From positions 1 to 64,000 of the forward strand of contig JAGFNK010000052.1 in NCBI GenBank assembly GCA_025769875.1: a DNA stretch of 64,000 bases, read 5' to 3'. The translations under genes were made by a program, and so were the position numbers. The stretch's first letter is position 1. The number at the start of each line of letters is the position of its first letter. The DNA comes from Russula earlei. Lineage: Eukaryota > Basidiomycota > Agaricomycetes > Russulales > Russulaceae. This document shows, piece after piece, positions 1 through 10,738 of this stretch. The notes beneath the pieces are model-generated. The model saw only the letters and a program-made list of their open reading frames with translations, was not told where the DNA came from and searched no databases.

Positions 1-97
1 CAGAGCGCCTCTCATGGACGACATGGTTTGCAACGACGAGAAGGAGCGGCAGCCACAAGGAGCTGATGGCAAGAAGCTGAAGGAATGACAAGAACAT
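1..97 (-). CDS. S53 protease (sedolisin), 5' end only, cut by window edge
   Basis: This is the first ~32 codons of a third copy of the S53 proteases at 45.6-48.4 and 49.3-51.9 kb; the rest lies beyond the left edge. The ATG at 97 is followed by a hydrophobic signal peptide (MFLSFLQLLAIS...), then the NHVVHERRSV stretch shared with the other copies. Compared with the copy starting at 51946 there is a one-base loss (TTGGTGG becomes TTGTGG) and, about 20 bases later, a one-base gain (CGTCGT becomes CGTCGTT). Frame is restored but the middle of the signal peptide is rewritten to a more hydrophobic LWLPLLLVV. It may still be secreted, or this may be early decay. The start matches the equivalent methionine in the two complete paralogues. 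Confidence 0.75.
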   Translation of the reverse strand, partial: MFLSFLQLLAISSLWLPLLLVVANHVVHERRS

Positions 98-330
98 GTG
101 GAAAGGGGGGGGGGGGGGGGGGGAAAAGGATGAGACTGGTGCCTGTGGAGTGTCCTGTTGCATTTATGTACATGTCGTCGTGCGACTTTCGACAGGGTCT
201 CGGGTCCAGATCAATTGGACTCAGGCGTGTGATGTCGCACGTAACAAATTAGAAAGCCGTTGAAAGGCACAGAACAAACTTTGACGGCCAGCGCATAAGG
301 GCGATTGAATTCGAAATACGCATTTCGCCA
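98..330 (-). promoter_or_regulatory. Promoter of the left S53 copy, duplicated from the same source as 51947-52190
   Basis: The sequence upstream of the ATG at 97 aligns closely with the upstream region of the S53 gene at 49261-51946. Shared features are the poly-G run just upstream of the ATG, the GTGCGACTTTCGACAGGG block, a GGCGTGTGATGTCGCACG block, and the motif at 294-323. The duplication therefore included the promoter. Similarity fades after about position 330. Confidence 0.7.
294..323 (-). promoter_or_regulatory. Shared S53-promoter motif, copy 1
   Basis: Plus-strand pattern CATAAG-N5-TTGAATTCGAAAT-N2-GCAT, about 200 bases upstream of the start codon. The same 30-bp block occurs at 48489-48518 and 52155-52184 upstream of the other two S53 genes. 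The TTGAATTCGAA core is near-palindromic. A role as a binding site is inferred from conservation only. Confidence 0.45.
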
Positions 331-994
331 TACTACAAGTCGTGGACAAGAAAAGTCGACAAATATTATTCAAACCGACTTTTCTGGGCACCACAGGGTA
401 TCGGATATGGTAGTTTAGTGTAAAAACATCAGATCAAGAACGATTAGAACAAGATTCAACAAGCACATTTCCCTGAGGATGAAATTTTATTTTCAGAGGT
501 CAAAAATTTGGTGGGGAGTGAAAACAGAATGAAAAGAGTCTGGTCTACTTCCTCTGGCAGCCCCATTGTCCTTTCTACCATCAGCTCAAAGGGAGGAAGA
601 GGTAGATCATGTTGCAGTGAGTGAGCCGTTTGAGTGGGAGCGAAGCATTCGTCGAGAGTCGGAGATTAAACTTAGTCCGAGAAAAAACTCCCATTCTTCC
701 GTAATCTCTACACTACCATTTATTTCCCCCCAGAGGCATCCGCCGTTGTCTACAATCACAGCTGCCTAAAGTTTCGACTTGCATCCCTGAATAATGTCCT
801 TCAGGGCATGATGGCAACTTAGTCAACAACTTAATCACTATTGAGGTGTAGCATTCTGTATATTCCCTCTCATAGAGAGGAGCGATGAGCTGGAGAGCTT
901 TCCTTACTGATACATAAGGTTCAGTGGAATCATTCCATGGATGCTCCAACTGATATGACAGCTATGCATGGAGTGCCATCACATTATCATGTTG
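331..994. other. No gene recognised
   Basis: Intergenic DNA between the duplicated S53 promoter and the first TIR element. Only short overlapping open frames are present (for example 566-769), with no domain I recognise. Confidence 0.4.
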
Positions 995-996
995 TA

Positions 997-1871
997 CTAT
1001 GGGTCACTGGGAACTTGGCATTCACTACCATCTTGGCGATTTCATTTTCCCCTGTATTTGCTTGAACAACACCATTCAAAACTTTGTAGTTATATTATTG
1101 AGTGCCATTAATGTCAGTCTAGCAAATAAAAATGGCAGTCCATCAAGTGGTTCTTGAGTAATATTTTGGCCTGGGGTCATGCCTGGATCTTGCCCATATC
1201 ATGCCTGCTGTCATGGCAGAGGGTGGAGTTTGATTCCAGCTGGGGTGATATGACCATATGACTCAGAGGGATCTGGGTCCTACTCTCATAATGCTATTTA
1301 ACAGGTGGTCCAGTTGGCCAGCACAAGACCATATGTTTGACAATTCTATTTCTTCAAGAAGTGCAAGGAAGACCTTGTGGTGATTGCAGGTGCACTTGAG
1401 CTCTTGATGGAGGGCAGCACATCTGAACTCAGCACACAAATCAAAGAGCAGCTTGCTGCACATCCTGAGTTGGAAAACAACCACTGATTTGTAGGACTCT
1501 TTGGCAGGCAATGTAGCAGTAATCAGTTGTGTCCCTCCTCATTGTCACTGGCCTCATTGATAGGGCCCTCAAATGCCACACAACCATTTGCACAACTGCC
1601 ATTACAGCACTCAGGTTTAACTTACAGTACCACAGTTTACAATACTACTATACCATCATTCCAGACTCAAAATTAGAACAAGAGTCCACTCAATTAGATG
1701 CTACTGCATTACAACTGTTTTCCCTAGTTGCTGCCTAATCAGATTGCCAATAACATGGGATGTTTCATCCCAGGTGGACTTTAATTCAGCATGTGTTACA
1801 TGTCCATTACTTTTTGTGACATTTGTGACAGCTGAGATGGTAGTGAGCACTGAGTTCCCAGTGACCCATAG
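997..1871 (+). mobile_element. TIR element family E, copy 1 (MITE-like)
   Basis: The left end begins CTATGGGTCACTGGGAAC and the right end reads GTTCCCAGTGACCCATAG, with imperfect inverted repeats extending about 40 bp (ACTACCATCTT on both sides). The element is 875 bp and is flanked by TA on both sides (995-996 and 1872-1873). It has no transposase frame. Its left 340 bp recur at 7720-8060 and its right end recurs near 10384-10565, the two ends of copy 2. TA flanks would suit a Tc1/mariner-related or similar non-autonomous element; the superfamily is not proven. Confidence 0.65.
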
Positions 1872-2044
1872 TATGACTGAACTATTGCATGTCAAATTCC
1901 ACCAGGAACAGTGGCAAGATTTGTCTATGAAGGTTTGTTTCCATGCACTGGCTCTCCTCTTTGTTGTCAGTCATTGTGGTACCTTGAACTTTGATGGGCT
2001 TTGAAACAACACTTAAACATGATAGAATACATCACTTACATCAG

Positions 2045-2215
2045 GGAATCCTACATTTCTGAAATATCAGTAAATATGAGTATTCTCCATATTGTTACAT
2101 ATTCTGAGATACTGTAGATATTTTGATCCCACATTTCTGAAATATCATTAAAATATGAGTTCTCTCCATATTGCTACATATTCCAAGATACTGTATAGAT
2201 ATTCTGATATAGAAG
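2045..2215 (+). repeat. AT-rich tandem duplication, ~80-bp unit, two copies
   Basis: CATTTCTGAAATATCA followed by an A+T-rich block with CTCCATATTG and ACATATTC occurs twice, starting near 2051 and 2131, with small differences. Confidence 0.6.
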
Positions 2216-2399
2216 TTGAAGGTGTAATTTGGAGACAATCCAAAGGTGATTGTAGCTGCTTCCAGCACTGATCAAGAAATCTGATATTAATGAACAGTCA
2301 AATAGCTATGCCTATCAAGGAAAGGGTTAACAAAAAAAAATATGTGTTTGTGTCTAAAACAGTCGCACTTGTCCAGAATGACAGTGCCACACTTGTGGG

Positions 2400-3760
2400 A
2401 ATGAGGTGAACACTTTGACGAATATGGGTTTCAACCGCGCGTCTTCACATCTTCGTTTTTCGTTTTGCCGTCCTTCCTCTCCTTCCTCTCCTCTTCCTGT
2501 CCTTCCCATTCCCACTCTTCCTTCCCCATAATCCCAGTTCAAGACTCCCAAGCTGCCAGTCTCCTCAAAATTTCACTGGCTAATTCACAGGTGATTCGAA
2601 ATTTCCCGCAACCTATGGTGTGTTCGTTTTCGCGCCCTCTCTCTCATCCTCTCTCCCTCTCCTTCCCACACCCTTCTTCCAAGCAGGCCCCTGAAAGCTC
2701 TTCTTCTACCTGCTTCCCCCAAATCCCCTTTCCTCCTGTGTCACTGTAGTGACACGTGGCGACTCCAGGCCAAGACCACAAGAATACCCAATGCCCATGA
2801 AATTGATTCTGTGTCCACAAACCCAGTGCGCTTTTTTTATTTCTTTCATTTGACACACTTTGTTCACGGCAACAGCACGGCCAGGACCGCGGTGATGACG
2901 CAGCCGTCAAGACCCATGGGGTCAACGCCAGACATGACCAAAATGGCCACGAGAACGCTTCTGTGGAACCACGAACCCGGTGCGCGTTTTTATTTATTTT
3001 ATTTTTCACTTGCTCTTTTTGACCTCTTCTCACAGCAACAGCACGGCCGGGACCGCGGTGATGACGCAGCCGTCAACACTCGCGATGGTGGGTTTCGTTT
3101 GGCACCTTACCCGTGTGAGCCTCCTTTTTCCTGGCTTTTCCAAGATGTGTTTTCCGCCGGTGCGTGTTAGGTTTCGTTTTCACGCGCTCTCTCTCATCCT
3201 CTCCTTCCCACTACACAGTTCCTTGTTGGGCTTCAAGGCGATGTGCTTATGGCCGTGACGGCGGCGCTCTCCCACCCACTGGCACCCATTCCCCTGCAGT
3301 GGCGACCATGATGACTCGGCCGTGGATATAACGATCTCGCGATGGCCACCACCGCGTGCGTTTTTTCGTTTTCATTTCTATACGGTTTTTGATTGTTTCT
3401 TTCCTCTCCAGCTCCTATACATGCCAGTTCCCGAGCGCGCAGCGTTCCTCTCACTTCCCCTCTGCTCCAGTTTACCCATGCCAAAAGGGGCTGTGAGCGA
3501 CGGGTCAATGCAGCGCATGTACGCGGCCATTCGCACGCCAAAAAGGGGCCATCTCCTCCCTCTCTCCCCTCTCCTTTCCAGCCCCAAAATCTTTTCCCTT
3601 CCCCTTACCGAAGTTCAGTTGCTAGGCCGTGAAAATTTTGTTTTCGCGGCCCGCGTTGCACCGCGAATCGTCCCCTCCTGTCCTGTCCTGTCCTCTGCCC
3701 TAGCCCCGGTGTCCTACGGTCTCTACTACTGCGATATATTGTAGGGACAATTTGCCGATA
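2400..3760. repeat. Pyrimidine-rich region with ~154-bp direct repeat
   Basis: A C+T-rich plus strand. The block CAACAGCACGGCC followed by GACCGCGGTGATGACGCAGC occurs at about 2870 and 3025, each preceded by a GTGCGC plus T-rich run, giving two units about 154 bp apart. A second motif (GCTCTCTCTCATCCTCTC) recurs near 2635 and 3185. The block is relatively CpG-rich for this half of the window. Open frames here are low-complexity and overlap on both strands; I support no gene. Confidence 0.5.
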
Positions 3761-4342
3761 ATGTTGATATTTATCAATAAATATACATACGCAAATGACG
3801 ACACTTCGAATTCAGATAATTACCAATAATCAAGGTATTCTCCTATATACCAGTATATACTGACATTTAGAGATATTTAGAGATATTTCACAGATGTAGT
3901 TTTCCCTGATGTATGCCAGTAGAGAGTTTTCTAAACATTCCAGGCTCCCCCCAGCATCTCAGCATCGTCAAATCCAGGACAGTGAAAAGGTTGTGGTGCT
4001 AGCAATGGCATCAGGCAGCAAAAACATTTCCATGCTCCAACCCATGTGAATGCAGCTACAGCAGTGTTGTCTTGTGCATTGTTGTCATGTTCTGAGTTGG
4101 GCTGCTGTGTATAAGACTGGAGGATTCAATCCCAGAGGTCTTGAACTCTAGGCTTCCCTTCCACACAGATGGAGGCATTGACACTGACCCTAAGCCTTGG
4201 GCAGAGGGGTGTAAACAATTTGACATGGAGGGTTTGATTAATGGGGCCTGTGGAGACAAAGCTCCAGTGGTGCACTGTGCAAGCTTGGACTTTGGAATCA
4301 AAACAGGAAACACAGCCAGTCCAGCACAGATGCACCAATGCA
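3761..4342. other. Unclassified repeat-region DNA left of LTR C1
   Basis: AT-rich at first. From about 4141 there is an open frame (DTDPKPWAEGCKQF) running into the LTR at 4348 that could be part of an old transposon gene. No family recognised. Confidence 0.3.
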
Positions 4343-4347
4343 ACCAT

Positions 4348-4953
4348 TGTTATGGCATTGCAGCCATAAGAGCGTTAGCTCAAGGTTCAGTGGGGCCAAG
4401 TCCCTGTGACTTGGTTCAAGGGGTTCAGTGGGGCTGGCTCAAAGAGACCGGATCAAAGGTTTAGTGTCTCAAGGCTGAGTCAGACAATGACTCAGTCCGC
4501 AGACAGAGTTGATCTTCTGGTTTTGCAGAAGAGGAGGACGATGAGAGAGAGGCAGAGGAGGAAAAGGAACACAAGGGTCCCTTGAGGTGTGCTTAGGTCA
4601 AGCAGGATGTAGGCCAGCACAAGCAAGGTGTGATTGAGAGAGTATACAGGGCAAGGGATGCGACAGGAAGTGGGACAAAGCTAAGCTTGGGGCATTCCCC
4701 AACTTCTACAGGCGCTTAAATACTGTATGTAGTGAGGCTGTACAGTACCGTATGCGGAACAATAGATAAAAGTGAGCCAATAGCAAAAGCAACTCAACAA
4801 TAGGCAAAACACAATAGATGAAACATAATAGGTGAAACAATAAGGGACCATTAGCATCAAGGGATGAAACGGTAACCAAGGGGACAAGGGTGACAAAAGA
4901 GAACAATAACAAAAGAGGTTAGGGACAAACTGACAAGGGGGTAGATCACAACA
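4348..4953 (-). mobile_element. Solo LTR, family C, copy 1 (reverse)
   Basis: 606 bp, starting TGTTATGGC and ending GATCACAACA on the plus strand, with 5-bp target duplication ACCAT at 4343-4347 and 4954-4958. Related over its length to the copies at 18307-18902 and 10739-12180, in opposite orientation. No internal coding region adjoins it, so it is a solo LTR. Near-terminal similarity to the other copies is lower at the ACCAT-distal end (GACAAGGGGGTAGATCACAACA). Confidence 0.85.
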
Positions 4954-4958
4954 ACCAT

Positions 4959-5680
4959 CTATTGTAGAATCTAGTCCAGCACACCAGTAATAGTTTTGAT
5001 ATATATGATGCATGAAAATGGCCCCAAGTCAGCAATTTGATAGCTGGGATTTAGAATGTATAAAGACACCACCTGATAAGGAGGTAATTGTACTCAATCA
5101 GAATATGTGGATGAAGACAGCCAAGTGTAATGGGCATCAAACAGGGCCCAAAACAACAGACCTGTCTCCCCAACAAGCAGGGACTCACAGCACAGAACAT
5201 TGGTGTCACTAAGGGAAAGTGCTGCCATGTTCATGGTGATCCATATGCTGGGGCAAATGATCAGGCAAGTGAACCAAGCCCAATGGAATATCTGCCTCCA
5301 CAAATGCATGCATGTGTACCAGGGAACTGTTGTCTCAAACCCCCCTTGGAACCCCCCTCCCTTGATTTCCACCTCCTCCCTTGCACCAGGTCCCTTTGGA
5401 CTCACACTGCTGCCTATTCTAGCAGTCTCATTTGCTGCTGTTCCCTCTACACACAATAGAAAATCTTTTTTTGTATCATTGTAATTTATTTGTCTGATAC
5501 CTAATAAATAAGTGATTGAATAAGTGATTGAGAAAATAATTTGGTGTCATTTAAATGCGTGATTGAAGCACCAATTCTCTTGCTGACACAATCACCTTTT
5601 ATAGTAATTCTGGATCATCTAACCCACTGCTAAAAGTATGCAACTGCCTGTGGCCCTGAGCACGGTGTGTAAGTGACTCT
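4959..5680. other. Unclassified DNA between two solo LTRs
   Basis: Short frames only (for example around 5130-5460). No recognised domains. Confidence 0.3.
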
Positions 5681-5685
5681 CCAGT

Positions 5686-6513
5686 TGTCAAGACATGTAC
5701 TGCTGATCACTAAGGACTCAGGAGCAGGTGGGCAAGGGTCGGAACAGACAGTACGCGGTGTAAACGGTGTTGAGCAGGAGGATGAGCCAAACAACTAGAA
5801 GATACCAGATGGGGACTGGTACGTGTTGCAGAAGGCAGAGGTGAAGAGTAGAGGCCAGTGCAGCAAGGGGCTTTAAACAAGGCGGTCGTTGAAGAGTACC
5901 TTGAAGACGAGGGAGGACTTTAGACTGAGCAGTTGCAGGGGAGTACCCAGGAAGATGAGAGTATCACAAATGGACAGTCTGATGACTGCCATGATTCATT
6001 GGGGCTTATATACAGTGTACAGGGTCAATTACAAAGAACTGGGACTATTCTAGACTCTTTGGTACCATCCAATAGGACTACAGAGGCATAAACTTGCTTG
6101 TGTCAAGTTTCAGGCTTACTGAGCACATTACTGATCATTGTGGAGCGATGACATCATTATGATGTCATTGTGGAGCACTTAGTGAGCCTATGATGTCACT
6201 GTGGAGTCACTCAGTCAGCCATGATGTCATTGGAGCCTTGATGATGTCAGATGAGTTATGCAACAGTTTCTGAGAGTTTGTGCCACTGTTTCGGGTTCTT
6301 GGTGGCTGGGTGACCATGTGGCTGCCACGCGATGATTACCCGATTAGGAAATGGGTGCCTGGTCATGTTATAGTGTCTTTGCAATAGCAATATCTTGCAC
6401 CACATGAGGGATAGCCCAGAAAACGGAAGGGAGTTGGCAATGCAAAGTGAGAGAGGTCTCTCTTGAGTGAAATAGGACAATCTATGGCCAGGACCTGGCC
6501 TTGGTTCGTAACA
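5686..6513 (+). mobile_element. Solo LTR, family B, copy 1
   Basis: 828 bp, starting TGTCAAGACATGTACTGC and ending GGTTCGTAACA, with target duplication CCAGT at 5681-5685 and 6514-6518. Carries AAATGGACAGTCTGATGACTG followed by a GGGGCTTATATACAG TATA-like promoter block near 6000. The same arrangement occurs in family A, so A and B look like sister families. Confidence 0.9.
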
Positions 6514-6533
6514 CCAGTGACAGAGTGGCACAA

Positions 6534-7497
6534 TGTCAGAACTCATTGTTGAACAATCCAGTTCAAGAGTGAGACAAGAGCTTGGAGATGAGTTGACTGA
6601 GTTTGAGGATGAAGTTGGCAAAGAGCACAGTCCAAACAAGTAGCAAGTACCAGAGAGGAACTGGCACTGGTTGTGAGAGATGGTCATGGAAGGAAAGGCC
6701 CAGGTTGTACTAGATAGGGCAGTCACAAAGGAGTACCCTCAGCTATAGAGTGCCACAAATCAAATGGACAGTCTGAAGACTGTCCGCTACTTTATTGAGT
6801 GCTTATATACTACAAGGGAACTGCTAAATAGAGAACAAGTCATAACCTTGTTATCAAGCACAATTGATGGATGAGTAAGAAGTTGGAATGTGCTTAGTGA
6901 GCATGCTCAGTCATGCTCAGTAAGCTGCTGAGTAAGAAGGCCCATAATGATGAGTAAGGGCCTCTAGTGTCCACATGTTCACTGCTTAGTGCACGTGTGA
7001 AGCATCTGATTCATTTACTGTTAGTTAGTTTAGGGCTGGTCATTTGGGGACTTAGGGTATTTGCCAGTAGGATAGTGTTGCCTATAAGGCCCCTTATATG
7101 GTTCTATTAGGGTCCTTAGAGTTGACCCTAATATCCATATCAAGGTCCTTAGTATTGCCTTATAGTTTGTTCTAAGGTTATTAGAGTTAGTCTAATAACA
7201 CATTCTAGGGCCTATAGTATCTTTGTTAATGTCCAATGTAGGGCACTTGAGGTCATCCTAAGGGGTCTTTAGGGAGTCTTTAATATTGTCTTTTATTGCT
7301 AGAAGGGTTGCCACTAAGTAGGGCTTTCTGTATGTCAATTGTGCCTAGAATCAATCACATGACAATATGCGCACAATATTGTGGACACCTCTACTCACCC
7401 CTTTTGGTCATGTGAACAGGGAGGCATCATAGAGGTTGGGTTTCCTCTAATAAGGAAGGGTCCTTCAAGGGCCCTCTCTGGGAAATGGTTCATGACA
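6534..7497 (+). mobile_element. Solo LTR, family A, copy 1 (old)
   Basis: 964 bp, from TGTCAGAACTC to GGTTCATGACA, with target duplication CACAA at 6529-6533 and 7498-7502. Promoter-like GCTTATATACTACAAG near 6800. CpG sites kept in the young copies are TpG or CpA here (for example GAGCGAG reads GAGTGAG), marking it as an old insertion. Confidence 0.9.
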
Positions 7498-8233
7498 CAC
7501 AACACCCCACATACCTCTTTTGCATACAAGACAGCACTCATGACCACTAGATGGGAAATGACACCCAGTGTTTTACCCAAGGCCCAAGCCAGCAGCCAAC
7601 AGGTAAACAGCCACAACAAATGTACATGGACAACCCAAGGAGCACAGAGATAAGTTCCCTAGAAAGGACACTTCAATGCCAAATCATGTCATTACAGGCC
7701 ACACCTTCACCAGGGAATACTATCATCTATGGGAAACTTGCCATTCCACTACCATCTTGCTGATTTCATTTTCCCCTGTATCTGCTCAAACAATCCCATT
7801 TAAAACTTTGTACTTATACTATTGAGTGCCATTAATGTCATTCTAGCAAAGAAAAATGGACGTCCATTGAGTGGTTTTTGAGTAATATTTTGGCTGGGGG
7901 TCACATCTGCATCATGCCTTCTGTCATGGCAGAGTATGGAGTTTGATTCCAGCTGGGTGATCACCGTACACTGACTTGGAGGAGTCTGGGTCACTGCTGT
8001 TTTATCCTCTTAATACCATGTTACAGGCAGTCCAATCGGCCAGCACAAGACCATATGTATGAGCAGTGGCTATTAGAGCTCAGGTAGCATGCAGCAGTTG
8101 AGATATAGACAATGAAAATGGTTCAAATTATTGAGTGGACGTATAGTACTGTTGTAGTACCATTATATACAATAACTTGGAATACAATACATAGTGAGTA
8201 CTGTAAGTTATGTAAGATGTTGGACACCAATAC

Positions 8234-10160
8234 TGTCATGAACCATTTCTTGGAGAGGGCCCTTGAAGGACCCTTCCTTATGAGAGGAAACCCAGCCTCT
8301 ATGGTGTCACCCTGTTCACATGGACAAAAGGGGTGAGTAGAGGTGTCCACAATATCATGCATGCATTGTCATGTGAGCAATTCTCAGCACAATCGACATA
8401 CAGCAAGCCCCACTTAATGGCAACCCTTTTAGCAATAAAGGACAGTATTATAGCCTCCCTAAGGACCCTTTAGGACAACCCTAAGTGCTCTACAATAGGC
8501 ACTAACACAATACTAAAGACCCTACAATGTGTTATTAGACTAACTCTAATAACTATAGAATGAACTATAAAGCAATACTGAAAACCTTAATAAAAGTATT
8601 AGGGTCGACTCTAAGGACCCTAATAAAACTATATAAGGGGCCTTATAGGCAACTCTATTCCCTGAACCAAACTACAAGCCCTCAAATGACCAGCCCTAAA
8701 CTAACTAACTGTCAAGACTCACTGTTGAACTATCCAGTTCAAGAGCGAGGGATAAGCTCGAAGACGAGTCGATAGACATCCAAGACCGCGTGGGCAAGGA
8801 GTAGAGTCCAGAGGAGCAACAAATACCAGAGAGGTATTGTTACTGTGAGAGTAGAACAATCATGCAGGAAAGAGGCCAGGATAGTCACAAGGGGATGGTC
8901 CTTAAAGGAGTATCCCAGGAATGGAGAGTGCTGTAAATAAATGGACAGTCTGAGGACTGTCCGCTACTTTATTGAGCGCTTATATACTACAAGAGAATTG
9001 CTAAATAGGGAACAAGTCATAACCTTGTTATCAAGCACAATAGAGTGATGAGTAAGAAGTCGGAGGATGCTTACTGAGCATGCTCAGTCATGCTCAGTAA
9101 GCTGCTGAGTAAGAAGACTCTTCTTGATGAGTAAGAGCTTCCATTGTCCATGTGTTCACTGCTTTAGTGCACGTGCAAGCACCTGATTCATTTCCTGTTA
9201 GTTAGTTTAGGGCCGGTCATTTGAGGACTTGTAGTTTGGTTATGGAATAGTGACATCTTATAAGGCCCTTATATAGTTCTATTAGGGTCCTTAGAGTCGA
9301 CCCTAATACTTCTATTAAGGTCCTTAGTGTTGCCTTATAGTTCGTTCTATAGTTATTAGAGTTGGTCTAATAACGCGTTGTAGGGCCTTTGATACCAGGT
9401 TAGTACCTATTGTAGAGTTCCTAGGGTCGTTCCAAAGGGTCCTTAGGAAGGCCCTAATGCTGTCTTTTGTTGCTAGAAAGGTTGCCTTTAAGTGGGGCTT
9501 GCTGTATGTCGATTGTGCTGAGAATTGCTTGCGCAACAATGCGTGCGCGATATTGTGGACACCTCTACTCACCCCTTTTGCTCGTGTGAACAGGGTGACA
9601 CCATAGAGGCTGGGTTTCCTCTTATAAGGAAGGGTCCTTCAAGGGCCCTCTCCGGAGAATGGTTCATGACACTAACAGCAAATGAATCAGGTGCTTTGCA
9701 TGTGTACTAGAGCAGTGAACACATGGACAGTAAAGGCTCTTACTCATCAAGAGGAGCTTACTCATCAGCTTACTGAGCATGACTGAGCATGCTCAGTAAG
9801 CATACCCCAACTTCTTACTCATCCATCTATTGTGTTTGATAACAAGGTTATGACATGTTCCCTATTTAGCAATCCTCTTGTAGTATATAAGTGCTCAATA
9901 AAGTAATGGACAGTCTTCAGACTGTCCATTTGTTTACGGCACTCTCTATCCCTGGGATACTCCTTTAAGGACCATCCCCTTGTGACCATTCTGGCCTCTT
10001 CCCTGCATACCTGCTCTACTCTACCAGTAAACATCCCTCTTTGGTACTTGGTACTGCTTTGGACTCTACTTCTTTCCCACGCCATCTTGGACATCTATCG
10101 ACTTGTCTTTGAACTTATCCCTTCCCCTTGAACTGGATTGTTCAACAATGAGTCTTGACA
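8234..10160 (-). mobile_element. Solo LTR, family A, copy 2 (reverse, interrupted)
   Basis: Reverse-oriented A LTR starting TGTCATGAACC and ending GAGTCTTGACA, with target duplication AATAC at 8229-8233 and 10161-10165. About 960 bp once the nested copy A3 (8710-9671) and its duplication are removed. Lies inside TIR element E2. Confidence 0.9.
8710..9671 (+). mobile_element. Solo LTR, family A, copy 3 (young, nested in copy 2)
   Basis: 962 bp, TGTCAAGACTC to GGTTCATGACA, target duplication CTAAC at 8705-8709 and 9672-9676. Inserted head-to-opposite inside LTR A2. It retains CpG-rich blocks such as GAGCGAGGGATAAGCTCG and is nearly identical to the copy at 35066-36025, so it is a recent arrival. 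The TATA-like GAGCGCTTATATACTAC lies about 270 bp from its left end. Confidence 0.95.
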
Positions 10161-10738
10161 AATACCTCCCCTCAACATCTGACATGTGGAAGAAAGGCAG
10201 GTAGGATACATTGAAAAGCAAAACCAACAAGGGTGAGATGGTGCAGTCCTAATAGTGGCTACAGGCAGCTATAACAAATGATATATATTGATCTTTTACT
10301 TTTACTCATGCAGCACTGGCCCATGATGTGAGCACTGCGTTCCATACATAGCCAAGTCCTGGATTTCACTTGCACTTGATAATGCTACTGCATTACAACT
10401 GTTTTCCCTAGTCCTCACCTAATCAAATTGCCTTTGTAAATAAATACACAGGGATGTTTCATCCTGGGCAGACTTTGATTTGGCATGTGTTACATGTCCA
10501 TTAATTTCATGACATTTGTGACTGGCAAGATGGTAGTGAAATGGCGAGTTCCCCATAGGTGATAGTACACCCCATGTTTCCACCCACTCCACACACCCAA
10601 CCAAGTTGCATGCCCATGTGGCACCAAAGTACAAACTATCCTATACATTCTAAGAGAATGCCCCACACTTGCATCTGGACCTGCATGCCACAAACACCTG
10701 ACATCAGAAATCTGCTCCAGATGTTCAATCACCCCAAG

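Larger units (their letters stand above)
7720..10565 (+). mobile_element. TIR element family E, copy 2, containing nested LTRs
   Basis: The left end is CTATCATCTATGGGAAAC. The right end is its near inverted copy, CTATCACCTATGGGGAAC when reversed. TA flanks both sides (7718-7719, 10566-10567). Without the nested LTR the element is about 0.91 kb, close to copy 1 (875 bp). It is broken at 8233 by LTR A2. No transposase of its own. Confidence 0.65.
7503..10738 (+). pseudogene. LINE-like retroelement C-terminal remnant, split by TIR element E2
   Basis: Two exonic pieces remain: roughly 7650-7719, ending in TGHTFTREY, and 10566-10738, carrying CPCGTKVQTILYILRECP. The latter resembles the CCHC-like zinc knuckle at the C-terminus of basidiomycete endonuclease/reverse-transcriptase ORFs (usual H replaced by Y). 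Taking out the TIR element plus one TA restores a continuous reading frame across the break (GAA TA|C ACC). The right end is cut by LTR C2 at 10739. No reverse transcriptase core is seen. Family assignment rests on these motifs and is moderate. Confidence 0.5.

Noticed and set aside
8710..9671. Short open frames inside A-family LTRs (for example 9324-9572, 35678-35926)
   Set aside because: They recur because the LTR recurs; they lie in untranslated LTR sequence with no domain.
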